DNA from: Streptomyces sp. SA15 | GTDB taxonomy: Bacteria > Actinomycetota > Actinomycetes > Streptomycetales > Streptomycetaceae | Length of the DNA stretch: 64,000 bases | Direction: 5' to 3' | NCBI RefSeq assembly: GCF_002291145.1 | Contig: NZ_NTGE01000113.1 | Span: forward strand, 1 to 64,000 | Part shown: one piece after another, positions 32,815 to 41,362 of the stretch | How the letters are laid out: every line of letters begins with the position of its first letter | Position numbering within the stretch: the first letter of the stretch is position 1 | Position numbers and translations under genes: made by a program | The notes under the pieces: generated by a model | The model's input: the letters and a program-made list of their open reading frames with translations, nothing else | What the model was told of the DNA's origin: nothing | Database searches by the model: none

Positions 32815-33105
32815 ACCGAGCTTGAGCAGTTGCGCCTCCTCGCCGACGGCATCCACCGTTGGGACAACGCCCAAGGCGGCGGGTCATGGTCGGCGACTTC
32901 GTCGGCCGCTCGATGGCGTGGGCCGTACAGGTGTCCGTCGACTGCCCGCCGGCGCTTCGCCCGGAACTCCTCGGCAGCGTTGCACGGCTGGGCATCGTCG
33001 TCGGCGCCACGCACTTCGACGCCTACGCCCACGATGAGGCCGCGTTCTCCATCCTGGCCCGACAGGCCATCTGGCTCGGCGATGGTCGCCGGCCACAGCG
33101 ACGAC
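32815..33105 (+). pseudogene. Remnant of a TPR-containing XRE-type regulator
   Basis: Two frames joined give PTELEQLRLLADGIHRWDNA, then MVGDFVGRSMAWAVQVSVDC, PPALRPELLGSVARLGIVVG and AFSILARQAIWLGD. This order is familiar from the C-terminal half of Streptomyces XRE/TPR regulators (ELxQLRxLAxxVHRWDNxYGGG, ATARLGxVVGAxAFDAYAHDDA, SFLARQAIWxGD). A frameshift lies after the GGG and an internal block is missing between AYAHDEA and AFSILARQ. The N-terminal HTH is gone. Confidence 0.6.
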
Positions 33106-33769
33106 TACGCCCGCTCTCGCGGCATCTCCCGTACGAAGCTGGCCCCAAGGAGGTCCACCTGACGACTCCCGCACGATCTGTTCGCTTCACTGCCCCGGCC
33201 CTCTTGGCGCTCGGCGCCCTGAGGCATGGACCGCTCAGGCGATGGAGGACTGCGGCGCCCTGTCCACGGCGCACTGTCTCTGTGTATGCGGGGCAGGGCT
33301 GTTCGGCGAGGGCCGGCTGCAACGCAGCTACTGCCGGGACCGATAGGTCCTCGTGTACATCGCGGTACCATCCGGCGCCGCAACTCGCCACGTAGCACAG
33401 GCCGTTGGTGCCGCCAAGCGCGACATCGCCCGCAACCTCGATCGCCTCACTGGTGCTGGTGACGGATGGCGCGACCCCCGCTCTCCGCTCGTACGGCCTG
33501 GCCTCCTGACCGAAGCGGAGAAAGGGGCGAGGGCAGGCCCTCGTCGTGCAGGGCGATACATAGCAGACGATCCCCGGTTACCGAAGCCGGCGATCGTACA
33601 GCGCATTGATGGTGTTCGCAGTCGCCCCATACGCTCCGTCGCAAGGAACACCACCTCATGTGCCGATACGCGATACGCCCTCCGCGCCAAAGACAGCACC
33701 TGCACGGTCTGTTGGCAGGCAGCCCACAAAACAGACGGATTCGCGCACTGCCTTCGTCGCGCGCCAAGG
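33106..33769. other. Decayed intergenic zone
   Basis: About 660 bases without an intact gene. A weak frame near 33353-33480 resembles a helix-turn-helix segment (HVAQAVGAAKRDIARNLDRL) but has no context. Confidence 0.35.
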
Positions 33770-34041
33770 GAGCGGAACCCTGGCAGTGGGCGGCGGCCCC
33801 GAAGGACGGCTTCCACGTGCTGCGGCACACCTATGCCTCGATCATGCTGGAGGGCGGAGAGTCCGTCGTGACCTCGGCGCGGTGGCTCCGGCACTCCTCG
33901 CCCGCGATCACCCTCGGTTACTATGCTCACTTCATGCCGGAGGCCGGAAGCAAGGGGCGAACCGTCATCGACGGACTGCTCGGGGAGCAGGGAGAACTGC
34001 ATGCCAGTCGAAACTCCCCAGATTCTCCCCAGGGCCGTTGA
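33770..34041 (+). pseudogene. Tyrosine recombinase (integrase) C-terminal remnant
   Basis: The frame ending at TGA 34039-34041 has DGFHVLRHTYASIMLEGGES, SARWLRHSSPAITLGYYAHF and then MPEAGSKGRTVIDGLLG. This shows the late catalytic residues of phage-type integrases: Arg in HVLRHTYAS, the second His in LRHSSPAIT and the Tyr nucleophile in LGYYAH. The N-terminal SAM-like domain and the first catalytic Arg are absent and upstream frames are scrambled. No att site or tRNA was seen next to it. It marks an old integrated element at the edge of the conserved chromosome part. Confidence 0.75.
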
Positions 34042-34117
34042 CGGCCGATTCCCGCTGCTACGTCCCTTCGAGGTGGGTCGTGGATTGCAAGGCTGAAGAG
34101 ACGGGTGGCCTGGGAAA

Positions 34118-34873
34118 GTGCTGAAAGAGGTCATTGCGACCCGCTACATCACGCCCCTGCGTGAGGGCGGCTCGCTGCCGGGGCTCGTCGAGGCCGACGA
34201 CCACGGGACGTACGTCATGAAGTTCACCGGCGCCGGGCAGGGCCGCAAGACGCTGGTCGCGGAGGTCGTCTGCGGGGAACTCGCCCGGCGACTCGGCTTC
34301 CGGATGCCCCGCCTGGTGACGATCGACCTCGACCCGGTGCTGGGGCTCGGCGAACCCGACCAGCAGGTGCAGGAGCTGCTGAGGTCCAGCGGCGGCATCA
34401 ACCTCGGCATGGACTTCCTGTCCGGCGCGCTCGGCTTCGACCCCCTCGCCTTCGCGGTGAGCCCCGAGGAGGCCGGGCGGATCGTCTGGTTCGACGCCCT
34501 GGTGAACAACGTCGACCGTTCCTGGCGCAACCCCAACCTGTTGATGTGGCGGGGCGAGGTGTGGCTCATCGACCACGGTGCCACCATGATCTGGCACCAC
34601 AACTGGCTCGCCGCGGAAGGCTCCGCCGCCCGCCCGTACGACGCCTCGGACCACGCCCTCAAGCCCTTCACGCCGGACGTCACCCGGGCCGCCGCCGAAC
34701 TCGCGCCCCTGGTCACCGAGCAGCTCCTCGCCGAGGTCACCGCCGAGATCCCGGACGCCTGGCTGGCCGGCGAGCCGGGCTTCGACACGCCGGACGCCCT
34801 CCGGCAGGCCTACGCACGGCCACTGCTGGCGCGCGCCGCCGTCGTCCACGACCGCATCGAGGGGGCCAAGTGA
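34118..34873 (+). CDS. HipA-like kinase family protein
   Basis: A 251-residue protein from GTG 34118. It has GTYVMKFTGAGQGRKTLVAE (ATP-site Lys), ELARRLGFRMPRLVTIDLDP, IVWFDALVNNVDRSWRNPNL (the catalytic loop N-x-D-R-x-x-x-N of HipA-type kinases) and VWLIDHGATMIWHH (metal-binding Asp). It is shorter than HipA toxins and lacks the N-terminal HipA domain. It belongs to the small HipA-related family found widely in actinobacteria beside DUF3037 proteins. It overlaps the DUF3037 gene by GTGA, so the two are a fixed pair. Target unknown; a toxin role is not shown. Confidence 0.85.
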   Translation: MLKEVIATRYITPLREGGSLPGLVEADDHGTYVMKFTGAGQGRKTLVAEVVCGELARRLGFRMPRLVTIDLDPVLGLGEPDQQVQELLRSSGGINLGMDFLSGALGFDPLAFAVSPEEAGRIVWFDALVNNVDRSWRNPNLLMWRGEVWLIDHGATMIWHHNWLAAEGSAARPYDASDHALKPFTPDVTRAAAELAPLVTEQLLAEVTAEIPDAWLAGEPGFDTPDALRQAYARPLLARAAVVHDRIEGAK

Positions 34874-35286
34874 GCGAGCGCCACATCATCAAGGCAGGCC
34901 AGGGGAGCGGCCGGGACATCTTCGAGTACGCCCTTCTGCGCGTCGTACCCCGCGTCGAGCGCGGCGAGTGCATCAACGCGGGCGTGCTGGTCTACTGCCG
35001 TGCCCAGGCCTACGTCGGCGCGCGTACCCACCTCGACGAGGCGCGGCTGCTGGCGCTCGACCCGGCCGCGGACGTGGCCGGCGTGCGCGCCGCTCTCCGT
35101 GCCGTCGAAGGCGTCTGCACGGGCGGCGAGGCGGCGGGGCAGGCCGCGCGCGACGACCCCGGACGGCGCTTCCGCTGGCTGATCGCGCCCCGTTCGACGG
35201 TCGTCCAGCCAGGGCCCGTGCACACCGGGCTGACCACCGATCCGGCCGCCGAGGCGGACCGGTTGCTGGACCTCCTGGTGAGGTAA
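34870..35286 (+). CDS. DUF3037 protein
   Basis: A 138-residue protein from GTG 34870, coupled to the HipA-like kinase. It matches DUF3037: FEYALLRVVPRVERGECINA, GVLVYCRAQAYVGAR, and a late FRWLIAPRSTVVQPGPVHTG. The family has no known activity. The constant association with a HipA-related kinase suggests that it is the partner, perhaps a substrate or regulator. Confidence 0.88.
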   Translation: MSERHIIKAGQGSGRDIFEYALLRVVPRVERGECINAGVLVYCRAQAYVGARTHLDEARLLALDPAADVAGVRAALRAVEGVCTGGEAAGQAARDDPGRRFRWLIAPRSTVVQPGPVHTGLTTDPAAEADRLLDLLVR

Positions 35287-35401
35287 TGGATCACATGGAC
35301 CCGGTTGCCGTTGACACCGGGTGCCAGGGCTTCTAGCGTCACGTCTGCCGAAGGTACTAAGCGGTCGCTCATCAGATGGGCGTACCCTTCTCAACGGATG
35401 T

Positions 35402-35437
35402 CTCAAGGGCTTTCTCAAGGGCTTTCTCGAGGGCGAG
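35402..35437. repeat. 12-bp tandem repeat in the fabG leader
   Basis: CTCAAGGGCTTT (35402-35413), CTCAAGGGCTTT (35414-35425) and CTCGAGGGCGAG (35426-35437). The third copy ends in the ribosome-binding site GCGAGGAG of the next gene. Confidence 0.8.
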
Positions 35438-35448
35438 GAGAACCAGCA

Positions 35449-36210
35449 ATGTCCACCACTGAGCAGCGGGTCGCCGTGGTCACCGGCGGAGCGCGCGGCA
35501 TCGGCGCCGCCACCGCCGTACGACTGGCCGCCGAGGGCCGCGCGGTCGCCGTGATCGACCTCGATGAGGCCGCCTGCAAGGACACCGTCGAGAAGATCAC
35601 CGCGGCGGGCGGCAAGGCCCTCGCGGTCGGCTGCGACGTCTCCGACGAGGCGCAGGTCGAGGCGGCCGTGGCACGCATCGCCCAGGAGCTCGGCGCGCCG
35701 ACCATCCTGGTCAACAACGCCGGCGTGCTGCGCGACAACCTGCTGTTCAAGATGAGTGTCTCCGACTGGGACACGGTCATGAACGTGCACCTGCGCGGCG
35801 CGTTCCTGATGTCGAAGGCCTGCCAGAAGCACATGGTGGACGCGGGCTTCGGCCGGATCGTCAACCTCTCCTCGTCCTCCGCGCTCGGCAACCGCGGCCA
35901 GGTCAACTACTCCGCCGCCAAGGCCGGACTGCAGGGCTTCACCAAGACGCTCGCCAAGGAGCTCGGCAAGTTCGGCATCACCGCCAACGCCGTCGCCCCC
36001 GGCTTCATCGCCACCGAGATGACCAAGGCCACCGCGGACCGCGTCGGCATGGGCTTCGAGGACTTCAAGGCCGCCGCCGCCACCCAGATCCCGGTGCAGC
36101 GCGTCGGCGAGCCGGAGGACATCGCCAACGCGATCGCCTTCTTCACGGGCGAGGCCGCCGGTTTCGTCTCCGGCCAGGTGCTGTACGTGGCCGGCGGACC
36201 GCTCGACTAG
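35449..36210 (+). CDS. FabG-like 3-oxoacyl-ACP reductase (SDR)
   Basis: A 253-residue protein from ATG 35449 with GAGGAG upstream. Classical SDR: cofactor loop TGGARGIGAA, a DV after beta-3 (CDVSD), NNAGVLRDNLLF (NNAG), catalytic Ser in VNLSSSSALG, YSAAKAG (YxxxK), and AVAPGFIATEMT. The preference should be NADPH, given the ARG in the loop. It may reduce 3-oxoacyl-ACP/CoA in fatty-acid or beta-oxidation-like metabolism. It is followed after 13 bases by a second SDR gene, forming an operon. Confidence 0.9.
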   Translation: MSTTEQRVAVVTGGARGIGAATAVRLAAEGRAVAVIDLDEAACKDTVEKITAAGGKALAVGCDVSDEAQVEAAVARIAQELGAPTILVNNAGVLRDNLLFKMSVSDWDTVMNVHLRGAFLMSKACQKHMVDAGFGRIVNLSSSSALGNRGQVNYSAAKAGLQGFTKTLAKELGKFGITANAVAPGFIATEMTKATADRVGMGFEDFKAAAATQIPVQRVGEPEDIANAIAFFTGEAAGFVSGQVLYVAGGPLD

Positions 36211-36223
36211 GGGAGGAGGGAAC

Positions 36224-36982
36224 ATGACTTCGGTGGAACTCTCCGGCAAGGTCGCGCTCGTCACGGGCGCCAGCCGAGGCATCGGCTACGGCGTCGCCGA
36301 GGCGCTGCTCGCGCGCGGTGACCGCGTGTGCATCACCGGCCGCAACGAGGAGGCCCTCAAGGAGGCCGTCGAGAAGCTGGGCGCCGACCGCGTCATCGGC
36401 GTCGCCGGCAAGGCCCACGACGAGGCCCACCAGGCCGTCGCCGTCGAGCGCACCATGGAGGCCTTCGGCCGCGTCGACTTCCTGGTCAACAACGCCGGGA
36501 CGAACCCGGTGTTCGGGCCGATCGCCGACCTCGACCTGAACGTGGCGCGCAAGGTCTTCGAGACCAACGTGGTCTCGGCGCTCGGCTTCGCGCAGAGGAC
36601 CTGGCACGCCTGGCAGAAGGACAACGGCGGCGCGATCGTCAACATCTCCTCCGTCGCGGGCGTCTCCGCCTCGCCCTTCATCGGCGCGTACGGCATCAGC
36701 AAGGCCGCGATGATCAATCTGACCCTCCAGTTGGCGCACGAGTACGCGCCCAAGGTGCGCGTCAACGCCATCGCCCCGGCCGTGGTGAAGACCCAGTTCG
36801 CGAAGGCCCTGTACGAGGGCCGGGAGGAGGAGGCCGCCGCGGCCTACCCGTTGGGCCGGCTCGGCGTGCCCTCCGACATCGGCGGCGCCGCCGCGTTCCT
36901 CACCTCGACACAGTCCGACTGGATCACCGGCCAGACGCTCGTCGTGGACGGCGGGATCTTCCTGAACGCCGGCGTGGGCTGA
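36224..36982 (+). CDS. SDR family oxidoreductase
   Basis: A 252-residue protein from ATG 36224 (GGAGGAGGG upstream). SDR marks: VTGASRGIGYG, NNAGTNPVFGP, NISSVAGVSASPF (Ser), YGISKAAM (YxxxK), and a C-terminal LVVDGGIFLNAG. It resembles 3-oxoacyl-ACP reductases and related alcohol dehydrogenases of the same pathway as the upstream enzyme. The two probably act on related 3-oxoacyl or hydroxy substrates. A hairpin terminator follows 15 bases later. Confidence 0.9.
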   Translation: MTSVELSGKVALVTGASRGIGYGVAEALLARGDRVCITGRNEEALKEAVEKLGADRVIGVAGKAHDEAHQAVAVERTMEAFGRVDFLVNNAGTNPVFGPIADLDLNVARKVFETNVVSALGFAQRTWHAWQKDNGGAIVNISSVAGVSASPFIGAYGISKAAMINLTLQLAHEYAPKVRVNAIAPAVVKTQFAKALYEGREEEAAAAYPLGRLGVPSDIGGAAAFLTSTQSDWITGQTLVVDGGIFLNAGVG

Positions 36983-36996
36983 CCCTCGTCAATCTC

Positions 36997-37033
36997 GACA
37001 CGGGCGCTCGTTGACGGTAACGGCGCCCGTGTC
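36997..37033 (+). terminator. Hairpin terminator after the SDR pair
   Basis: GACACGGGCGC (36997-37007) and GCGCCCGTGTC (37023-37033) form an 11-bp stem with a 15-base loop that can itself pair (CGTT/AACG). Confidence 0.75.
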
Positions 37034-37174
37034 CACGTAGAGGAGCCCTCACAGGCCCATGACAACGTAGTCATGAGCGAATCGATCAAGAGAGCTATTT
37101 CTGGGGAGGCTTATGGGGCGAGCGCTGCGGTATTGTCTGCCGACCCTTGGTACGGCATTTCGAGGAGCAAGCGC

Positions 37175-38755
37175 GTGTTCATGCGGAACCGATACCTGCC
37201 GCCGCTCGCGGCCCTCGCGTCCATATCCATGGTGGCCGGATGTGCTGTGTTCTCCTCGGACGCCTCCGGAGACGAGGCGCCGCTCGTCGTGGGAACCACC
37301 AGTGCTCCGGCCACCTTGGATCCCGCGGCTTCCTGGGACAGCTCCTGGGAGTTGTTCCGCAATGTGTACCAAACACTCCTGAACTACACCCCCGGTGGGG
37401 CCGAGCCCGAGCCCGACGCCGCCGAGAGCTGTGGTTTCACGGACGACTCGAGCACCGCGTACCGCTGCACGCTGCGCAAGGACCTGAAGTTCTCCGACGG
37501 GCACCCGCTGGACGCCAAGGCCGTCAAGCACTCGTTCGACCGGATCAAGGAGATCAACGTCAATGGCGGTCCCGCGGGTCTGCTGGGCACTCTCTCGCGG
37601 GTGCAGGTGAAGGGCGACCGTGAGGTCGTCTTCCATCTCAGCCAGCCGGACGCGACCTTCCCCCTGGTGCTGACCACGCCCGCCATGTCGATCGTGGATC
37701 CCGAGGAGTACCCCGCGGACGCGCTCCGAAAGGACGGAAAGATCAGCGGCTCGGGGCCCTACAGCCTTGCTTCCTACGAGGAGGGCAAGAAGGCCGAGCT
37801 CGTCCGCAACGACAACTACAACGGCATAGCGAACCGCAAGAACAGCGCCGTCACCATCCGCTACTTCCAGCAGTCGGACGAGATGGTCAAGGCACTCAAG
37901 AACAAGCAGATCGCGGTCGTCTATCGCGGTCTCGGCGCCTCGGACACCGTGGACATCGAGGCCAACCAGGAGGCGGAGGGGCTCCAGCTCGTCGAGAACC
38001 CCACCACCGAGATCAGTTACCTGGTCTTCAACCCCAAAGACCCGTGGGCCGCGAAGCCCGCGGTCCGCAAGGCGGTCGCCCAGATCGTCGACCGCCCGGC
38101 GCTCGCGCACAACATCTACAAGAACACCGTCGAGCCGCTGTACTCCATGATCCCCAGGGGGCTGGTGGGCCACACCACGGGCTTCTTCGACGACTTCGGT
38201 GCCCCCAGTGTGTCGAAGGCCAAGCAGATCCTCACGGAAGCGGGCATCACCGATCGGGTCCCGCTGAAGCTCTGGTACACGAGCGACCGCTACGGCTCGA
38301 CGACCAAGCCCGCCTTCGAGGAGCTGAAGCGGCAGCTCGAGGCCTCCGACCTGTTCACGGTCACCCTCAAGAGCCGCCCCTGGAAGAGCTACGTGGAGGG
38401 GTATCAGAAGGGCGAGTACCCGGTGTTCGGGCGCGGCTGGTTCCCCGACTTCAACGACCCCGACAACTTCATCGCGCCCTTCGTGGGCGAGCAGAACGCG
38501 CTCGGTACCCCGTACGACGCACCTGAGATCACCGGCAAGCTGTTGCCGGAGTCCCGCGCGGAAAGCGACCGCGGGGCCGTGGCCAGGCAGATCGAGGAGG
38601 CCCAGCAGATCCTCGTGGACGACGCGCGGCTGCTGCCCCTGTGGCAGGGCAAGCAGTACGTGGCCGCGAGCGAGGAGATCGCCGGTCTGGAGAAGGTCAT
38701 CGACCCGGCGACGATGATGGTCATGTGGGAGCTCTCCTGGAAGACCAGCTGGTAG
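37175..38755 (+). CDS. Peptide/oligosaccharide ABC transporter substrate-binding lipoprotein
   Basis: A 526-residue lipoprotein. GTG 37175 is preferred because GAGGAG (37162-37167) is 7 bases upstream; ATG 37181 is also possible. The lipobox is VAGC (mature Cys near residue 23). The rest is SBP_bac_5 (cluster C): TTSAPATLDPAASWDSSWEL, LRKDLKFSDGHPLDAKAVKH, GSGPYSLASYEEGKKAELVR and FGRGWFPDFNDPDNFIAPFV. It should bind an oligopeptide or similar ligand outside the membrane. No permease or ATPase gene is next to it, so it must serve a transporter encoded elsewhere or act as a sensor. Confidence 0.92.
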   Translation: MFMRNRYLPPLAALASISMVAGCAVFSSDASGDEAPLVVGTTSAPATLDPAASWDSSWELFRNVYQTLLNYTPGGAEPEPDAAESCGFTDDSSTAYRCTLRKDLKFSDGHPLDAKAVKHSFDRIKEINVNGGPAGLLGTLSRVQVKGDREVVFHLSQPDATFPLVLTTPAMSIVDPEEYPADALRKDGKISGSGPYSLASYEEGKKAELVRNDNYNGIANRKNSAVTIRYFQQSDEMVKALKNKQIAVVYRGLGASDTVDIEANQEAEGLQLVENPTTEISYLVFNPKDPWAAKPAVRKAVAQIVDRPALAHNIYKNTVEPLYSMIPRGLVGHTTGFFDDFGAPSVSKAKQILTEAGITDRVPLKLWYTSDRYGSTTKPAFEELKRQLEASDLFTVTLKSRPWKSYVEGYQKGEYPVFGRGWFPDFNDPDNFIAPFVGEQNALGTPYDAPEITGKLLPESRAESDRGAVARQIEEAQQILVDDARLLPLWQGKQYVAASEEIAGLEKVIDPATMMVMWELSWKTSW

Positions 38756-38846
38756 GGAGCCGCTTGTGCGGTCCGCGGGCAGGCTGTCAGTGCTCGCCTG
38801 TAGGTTCTGTGGCCTGGACGTGACCGCACACCGTAAGGAAGTCGAC

Positions 38847-39530
38847 GTGACCGACATCGCCATGCTGCCCGAGTCCTGGCGCGGGGTTCTGGGCAACGAG
38901 CTCCAGCAGCCCTACTTCAAGGAGCTGACGGAGTTCGTCGAGGAGGAGCGGGCGAAGGGTCCCGTCTACCCTCCGCGCGAGGAGGTCTTCGCCGCGCTGG
39001 ACGCCACGCCGTACGAGCGGGTGAAGGTCCTCGTCCTCGGCCAGGACCCGTATCACGGCGAGGGCCAGGGCCACGGCCTGTGCTTCTCGGTGCGTCCCGG
39101 GGTGAAGACCCCGCCGTCCCTGCGCAACATCTACAAGGAGATGCAGGAGGAGCTCGGCCTGCCCGTCCCGGACAACGGCTATCTGATGCCCTGGGCGCGG
39201 CAGGGCGTCCTGCTGCTCAACGCGGTGCTCACGGTCCGGGGCGGCGAGGCCAACTCGCACAAGGGCCGCGGCTGGGAGAAGTTCACCGACGCGGTGATCC
39301 GCGCGGTGGCCGACCGGCCCGACCCGGCGGTCTTCGTACTGTGGGGCAACTACGCGCAGAAGAAGCTCCCGCTGATCGACGAGACGCGGCACGTGGTGGT
39401 CAAGGGCGCGCACCCCTCCCCGCTGTCGGCGAAGAAGTTCTTCGGCTCGCGTCCGTTCACGCAGATCAACGAGGCGGTCGCGCGGCAGGGCCACGAGCCG
39501 ATCGACTGGCGCATCCCGAACCTCGGCTGA
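38847..39530 (+). CDS. ung: Uracil-DNA glycosylase, family 1
   Basis: A 227-residue enzyme from GTG 38847 (AAGGAAG upstream). Family 1 motifs: VLVLGQDPYHGEGQGHGLCF (catalytic Asp 67 as water activator), PSLRNIYKEMQEELG, LLLNAVLTV, VFVLWGNYAQKK and GAHPSPLSAKKFFGS (catalytic His). It removes uracil from DNA to start base-excision repair. The length is normal. The preceding lipoprotein gene ends 91 bases upstream, so it may have its own promoter. Confidence 0.96.
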   Translation: MTDIAMLPESWRGVLGNELQQPYFKELTEFVEEERAKGPVYPPREEVFAALDATPYERVKVLVLGQDPYHGEGQGHGLCFSVRPGVKTPPSLRNIYKEMQEELGLPVPDNGYLMPWARQGVLLLNAVLTVRGGEANSHKGRGWEKFTDAVIRAVADRPDPAVFVLWGNYAQKKLPLIDETRHVVVKGAHPSPLSAKKFFGSRPFTQINEAVARQGHEPIDWRIPNLG

Positions 39531-39643
39531 GCACTTCCGCCGGGCCGGTTCCCCGTCGAACCGGCCCGGTGCCGCCTGACCGGGATTGTCCGCCGGTGGC
39601 ATTAGCGTCGGCAGGGACAGCCGATGAGTGCGCGGAGGACACG

Positions 39644-40165
39644 GTGGCCGAACGACAGGGGCAGACGACCGCGGACGCCGTGATGACGCGGATCGGGCAG
39701 GTCGCCATCCTGCATCACGCGGGGGACCGTGAGGAGGCCCGGCACCGGTTCCTGGACCTGTGGGCGGAGATCGGCGAGGACGGCGACCCGCTGCACCGCT
39801 GCACCCTCGCGCACTACCTGGCCGATACCCAGGACGACCCTTCGGACGAACTCGCCTGGGACCTCAGGGCGCTGACCGCCGCCGAGGAACTGACGGACGA
39901 CCGGCTCGCCGAGCACGAGGGGGCGCTCGCGGTGCGGGCGCTGTATCCCTCCCTGCATCTGAATCTGGCCGCCGACTATGTGAAACTCGGCCGCGCGGGG
40001 GCCGCCCGCACGCATCTGCGCCGGGCGCGGGGCGCGGCCGATGCGCTGGGCGAAGACCGGTACGGGGACGGGGTGCGGGCGGCGATCAGCCGGCTGGAGC
40101 TGCGGCTGGGGGAGGGGGACTCGTCCGGAGGGGGAGCGTGGGGGCCGCCGCGACAGCGGCCCTGA
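39644..40165 (+). CDS. TPR-like helical protein
   Basis: A 173-residue soluble protein from GTG 39644 (GGAGGA upstream). It is predicted to be all-helical, with repeats in the style of tetratricopeptides: AILHHAGDREEARHRFLDLW, RCTLAHYLADTQDDPSDELA, and LNLAADYVKLGRAGAARTHL followed by RRARGAADAL. It probably mediates protein contacts. Related short proteins occur widely in Streptomyces without known function. The C-terminus is Gly/Ser-rich. Confidence 0.8.
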   Translation: MAERQGQTTADAVMTRIGQVAILHHAGDREEARHRFLDLWAEIGEDGDPLHRCTLAHYLADTQDDPSDELAWDLRALTAAEELTDDRLAEHEGALAVRALYPSLHLNLAADYVKLGRAGAARTHLRRARGAADALGEDRYGDGVRAAISRLELRLGEGDSSGGGAWGPPRQRP

Positions 40166-40186
40166 AGCCCCCTGACGTCCCTCGCG

Positions 40187-40720
40187 TCAACGCCCGTACG
40201 TCTGCCGGCAGATGAGCGCCTCGGGACTGTCCGCGCGCCAGCCACCGTACCGCTTGCCGAGGGCGCAGACGTCCTGCTGGTTCCCCGGGATCGGCTTCGG
40301 CTTCGGCTTCGGCACGTCGGGAACCTCGATGCGCGGCTCAGGGGGACGCCGGGCCTCGGGCCGCCGGGGCTCGGGGCGGGCCGGCCGGGGGTGCGAGCGA
40401 CCGGGCGGCTGCTTGCGTGCCGGTGCCGCGGCCGGGGGGACGGGGCCGCGCGGTGCGGTGGCGGCCGGTTGCGGTCGGCGGGGTGGGCCGATCATCTCCA
40501 GGGCCTCGCGGGCCGGCGCCTGTACGACCTGCGGCTGCGCCCGGTCGTCCGAGCGGGAGGGGTCGTCCGAGCCGGGCGGGGCGTCCGGGCGGGGCGCCGA
40601 CGGCTGGGACGGTACCGACGCCGGGCCGGAGACGGGCGGGCGCTGGACCGTCACACAGCCGGCGAGGGCCGAGACTGCCACGGTGACCAGGAGCGCTGCG
40701 GTGGTCGTCGTTCGATGCAC
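40187..40720 (-). CDS. Proline-rich lipoprotein
   Basis: A 177-residue protein from GTG 40720 (AGAAGAG upstream). The lipoprotein signal is ALLVTVAVSALAGC. Next comes a long Pro/Arg/Ala-rich region of about 110 residues, with the repeated PKPKPKPIP near its end. A short C-terminal domain follows, GNQQDVCALGKRYGGWRADS, with two Cys, and it ends CRQTYGR. The Pro-rich stalk probably spans the cell wall and carries the small disulphide-bonded head. Function unknown. Confidence 0.78.
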   Translation of the reverse strand: MHRTTTTAALLVTVAVSALAGCVTVQRPPVSGPASVPSQPSAPRPDAPPGSDDPSRSDDRAQPQVVQAPAREALEMIGPPRRPQPAATAPRGPVPPAAAPARKQPPGRSHPRPARPEPRRPEARRPPEPRIEVPDVPKPKPKPIPGNQQDVCALGKRYGGWRADSPEALICRQTYGR

Positions 40721-40830
40721 GCGCGCAACTCTTCTGGGTCGGGCGGCCTTTGGACAGCGGACAAGCGGAGGATGCCCCGCACGGGTGATCCCCGGCCCCG
40801 TACGGCGGGCTCGGCCCCCCGCGGCTGACG

Positions 40831-41343
40831 TCAGTCGCCCGTGGCGCCGTCGACGCGCTCGCGGATCAGGTCGGCGTGGCCGTTGTGACGCGCGTACTCC
40901 TCGATCATGTGCGTGTAGAGCCAGCGAAGGTTGTAGCGCTCGCCGGTGCGCCGGTGCTTGCCCTCGCTGAGGTCGTCCAGACCGAAGCGGGCCGCGTTGC
41001 GCCGGGCGGCCTCGATCTCCGACTGCCAGGTGCCGTACGCCTCCTCCCAGGTGTCCGCCTCGGTGAGGTGGAACTCGCCGTCCGGGTCGGCGTCGCTGAA
41101 CCAGATCGGCCCCGCTTCGTCGTTCACCAGCACCTTGCGGAACCAGCCCCTCTCCACCTCCGCCATGTGCCGCACCAGCCCCATCAGGGACAGCTCGGAC
41201 GGCTCCACCGAGGCGGTCCTGAGCTGGGCGTCGGTCAGGCCCTCGCACTTCCACGCCAAGGTCTGCCGGTGGTACTCCAGCCAGCCCTCCAGCATGGTGC
41301 GTTCGTCGGCGTTGGTGGCGGGTTCACGGCGTTCAGTGGTCAT
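40831..41343 (-). CDS. DinB-like (DUF664) protein
   Basis: A 170-residue protein from ATG 41343. It is a four-helix DinB fold of the DUF664 group: ERTMLEGWLEYHRQTLAWKC, SLMGLVRHMAEVERGWFRKV (first metal His) and RWLYTHMIEEYARHNGHADL (the HxxxH pair). Members in actinobacteria are often metal-dependent, mycothiol-linked S-transferases, but the substrate is unknown. It lies next to a TetR gene on the same strand, 20 bases apart, so the two are probably co-transcribed. Confidence 0.87.
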   Translation of the reverse strand: MTTERREPATNADERTMLEGWLEYHRQTLAWKCEGLTDAQLRTASVEPSELSLMGLVRHMAEVERGWFRKVLVNDEAGPIWFSDADPDGEFHLTEADTWEEAYGTWQSEIEAARRNAARFGLDDLSEGKHRRTGERYNLRWLYTHMIEEYARHNGHADLIRERVDGATGD

Positions 41344-41362
41344 CCCCGCATCCTGTCCCAAC

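Noticed and set aside
33101-33170. Possible attachment site or tRNA gene next to the integrase remnant
   Set aside because: I found no cloverleaf-forming sequence and no convincing direct repeat flanking the remnant.
37049-38896. A long minus-strand frame opposite the peptide-binding lipoprotein
   Set aside because: Antisense to a complete SBP_bac_5 gene with lipobox and ribosome-binding site.
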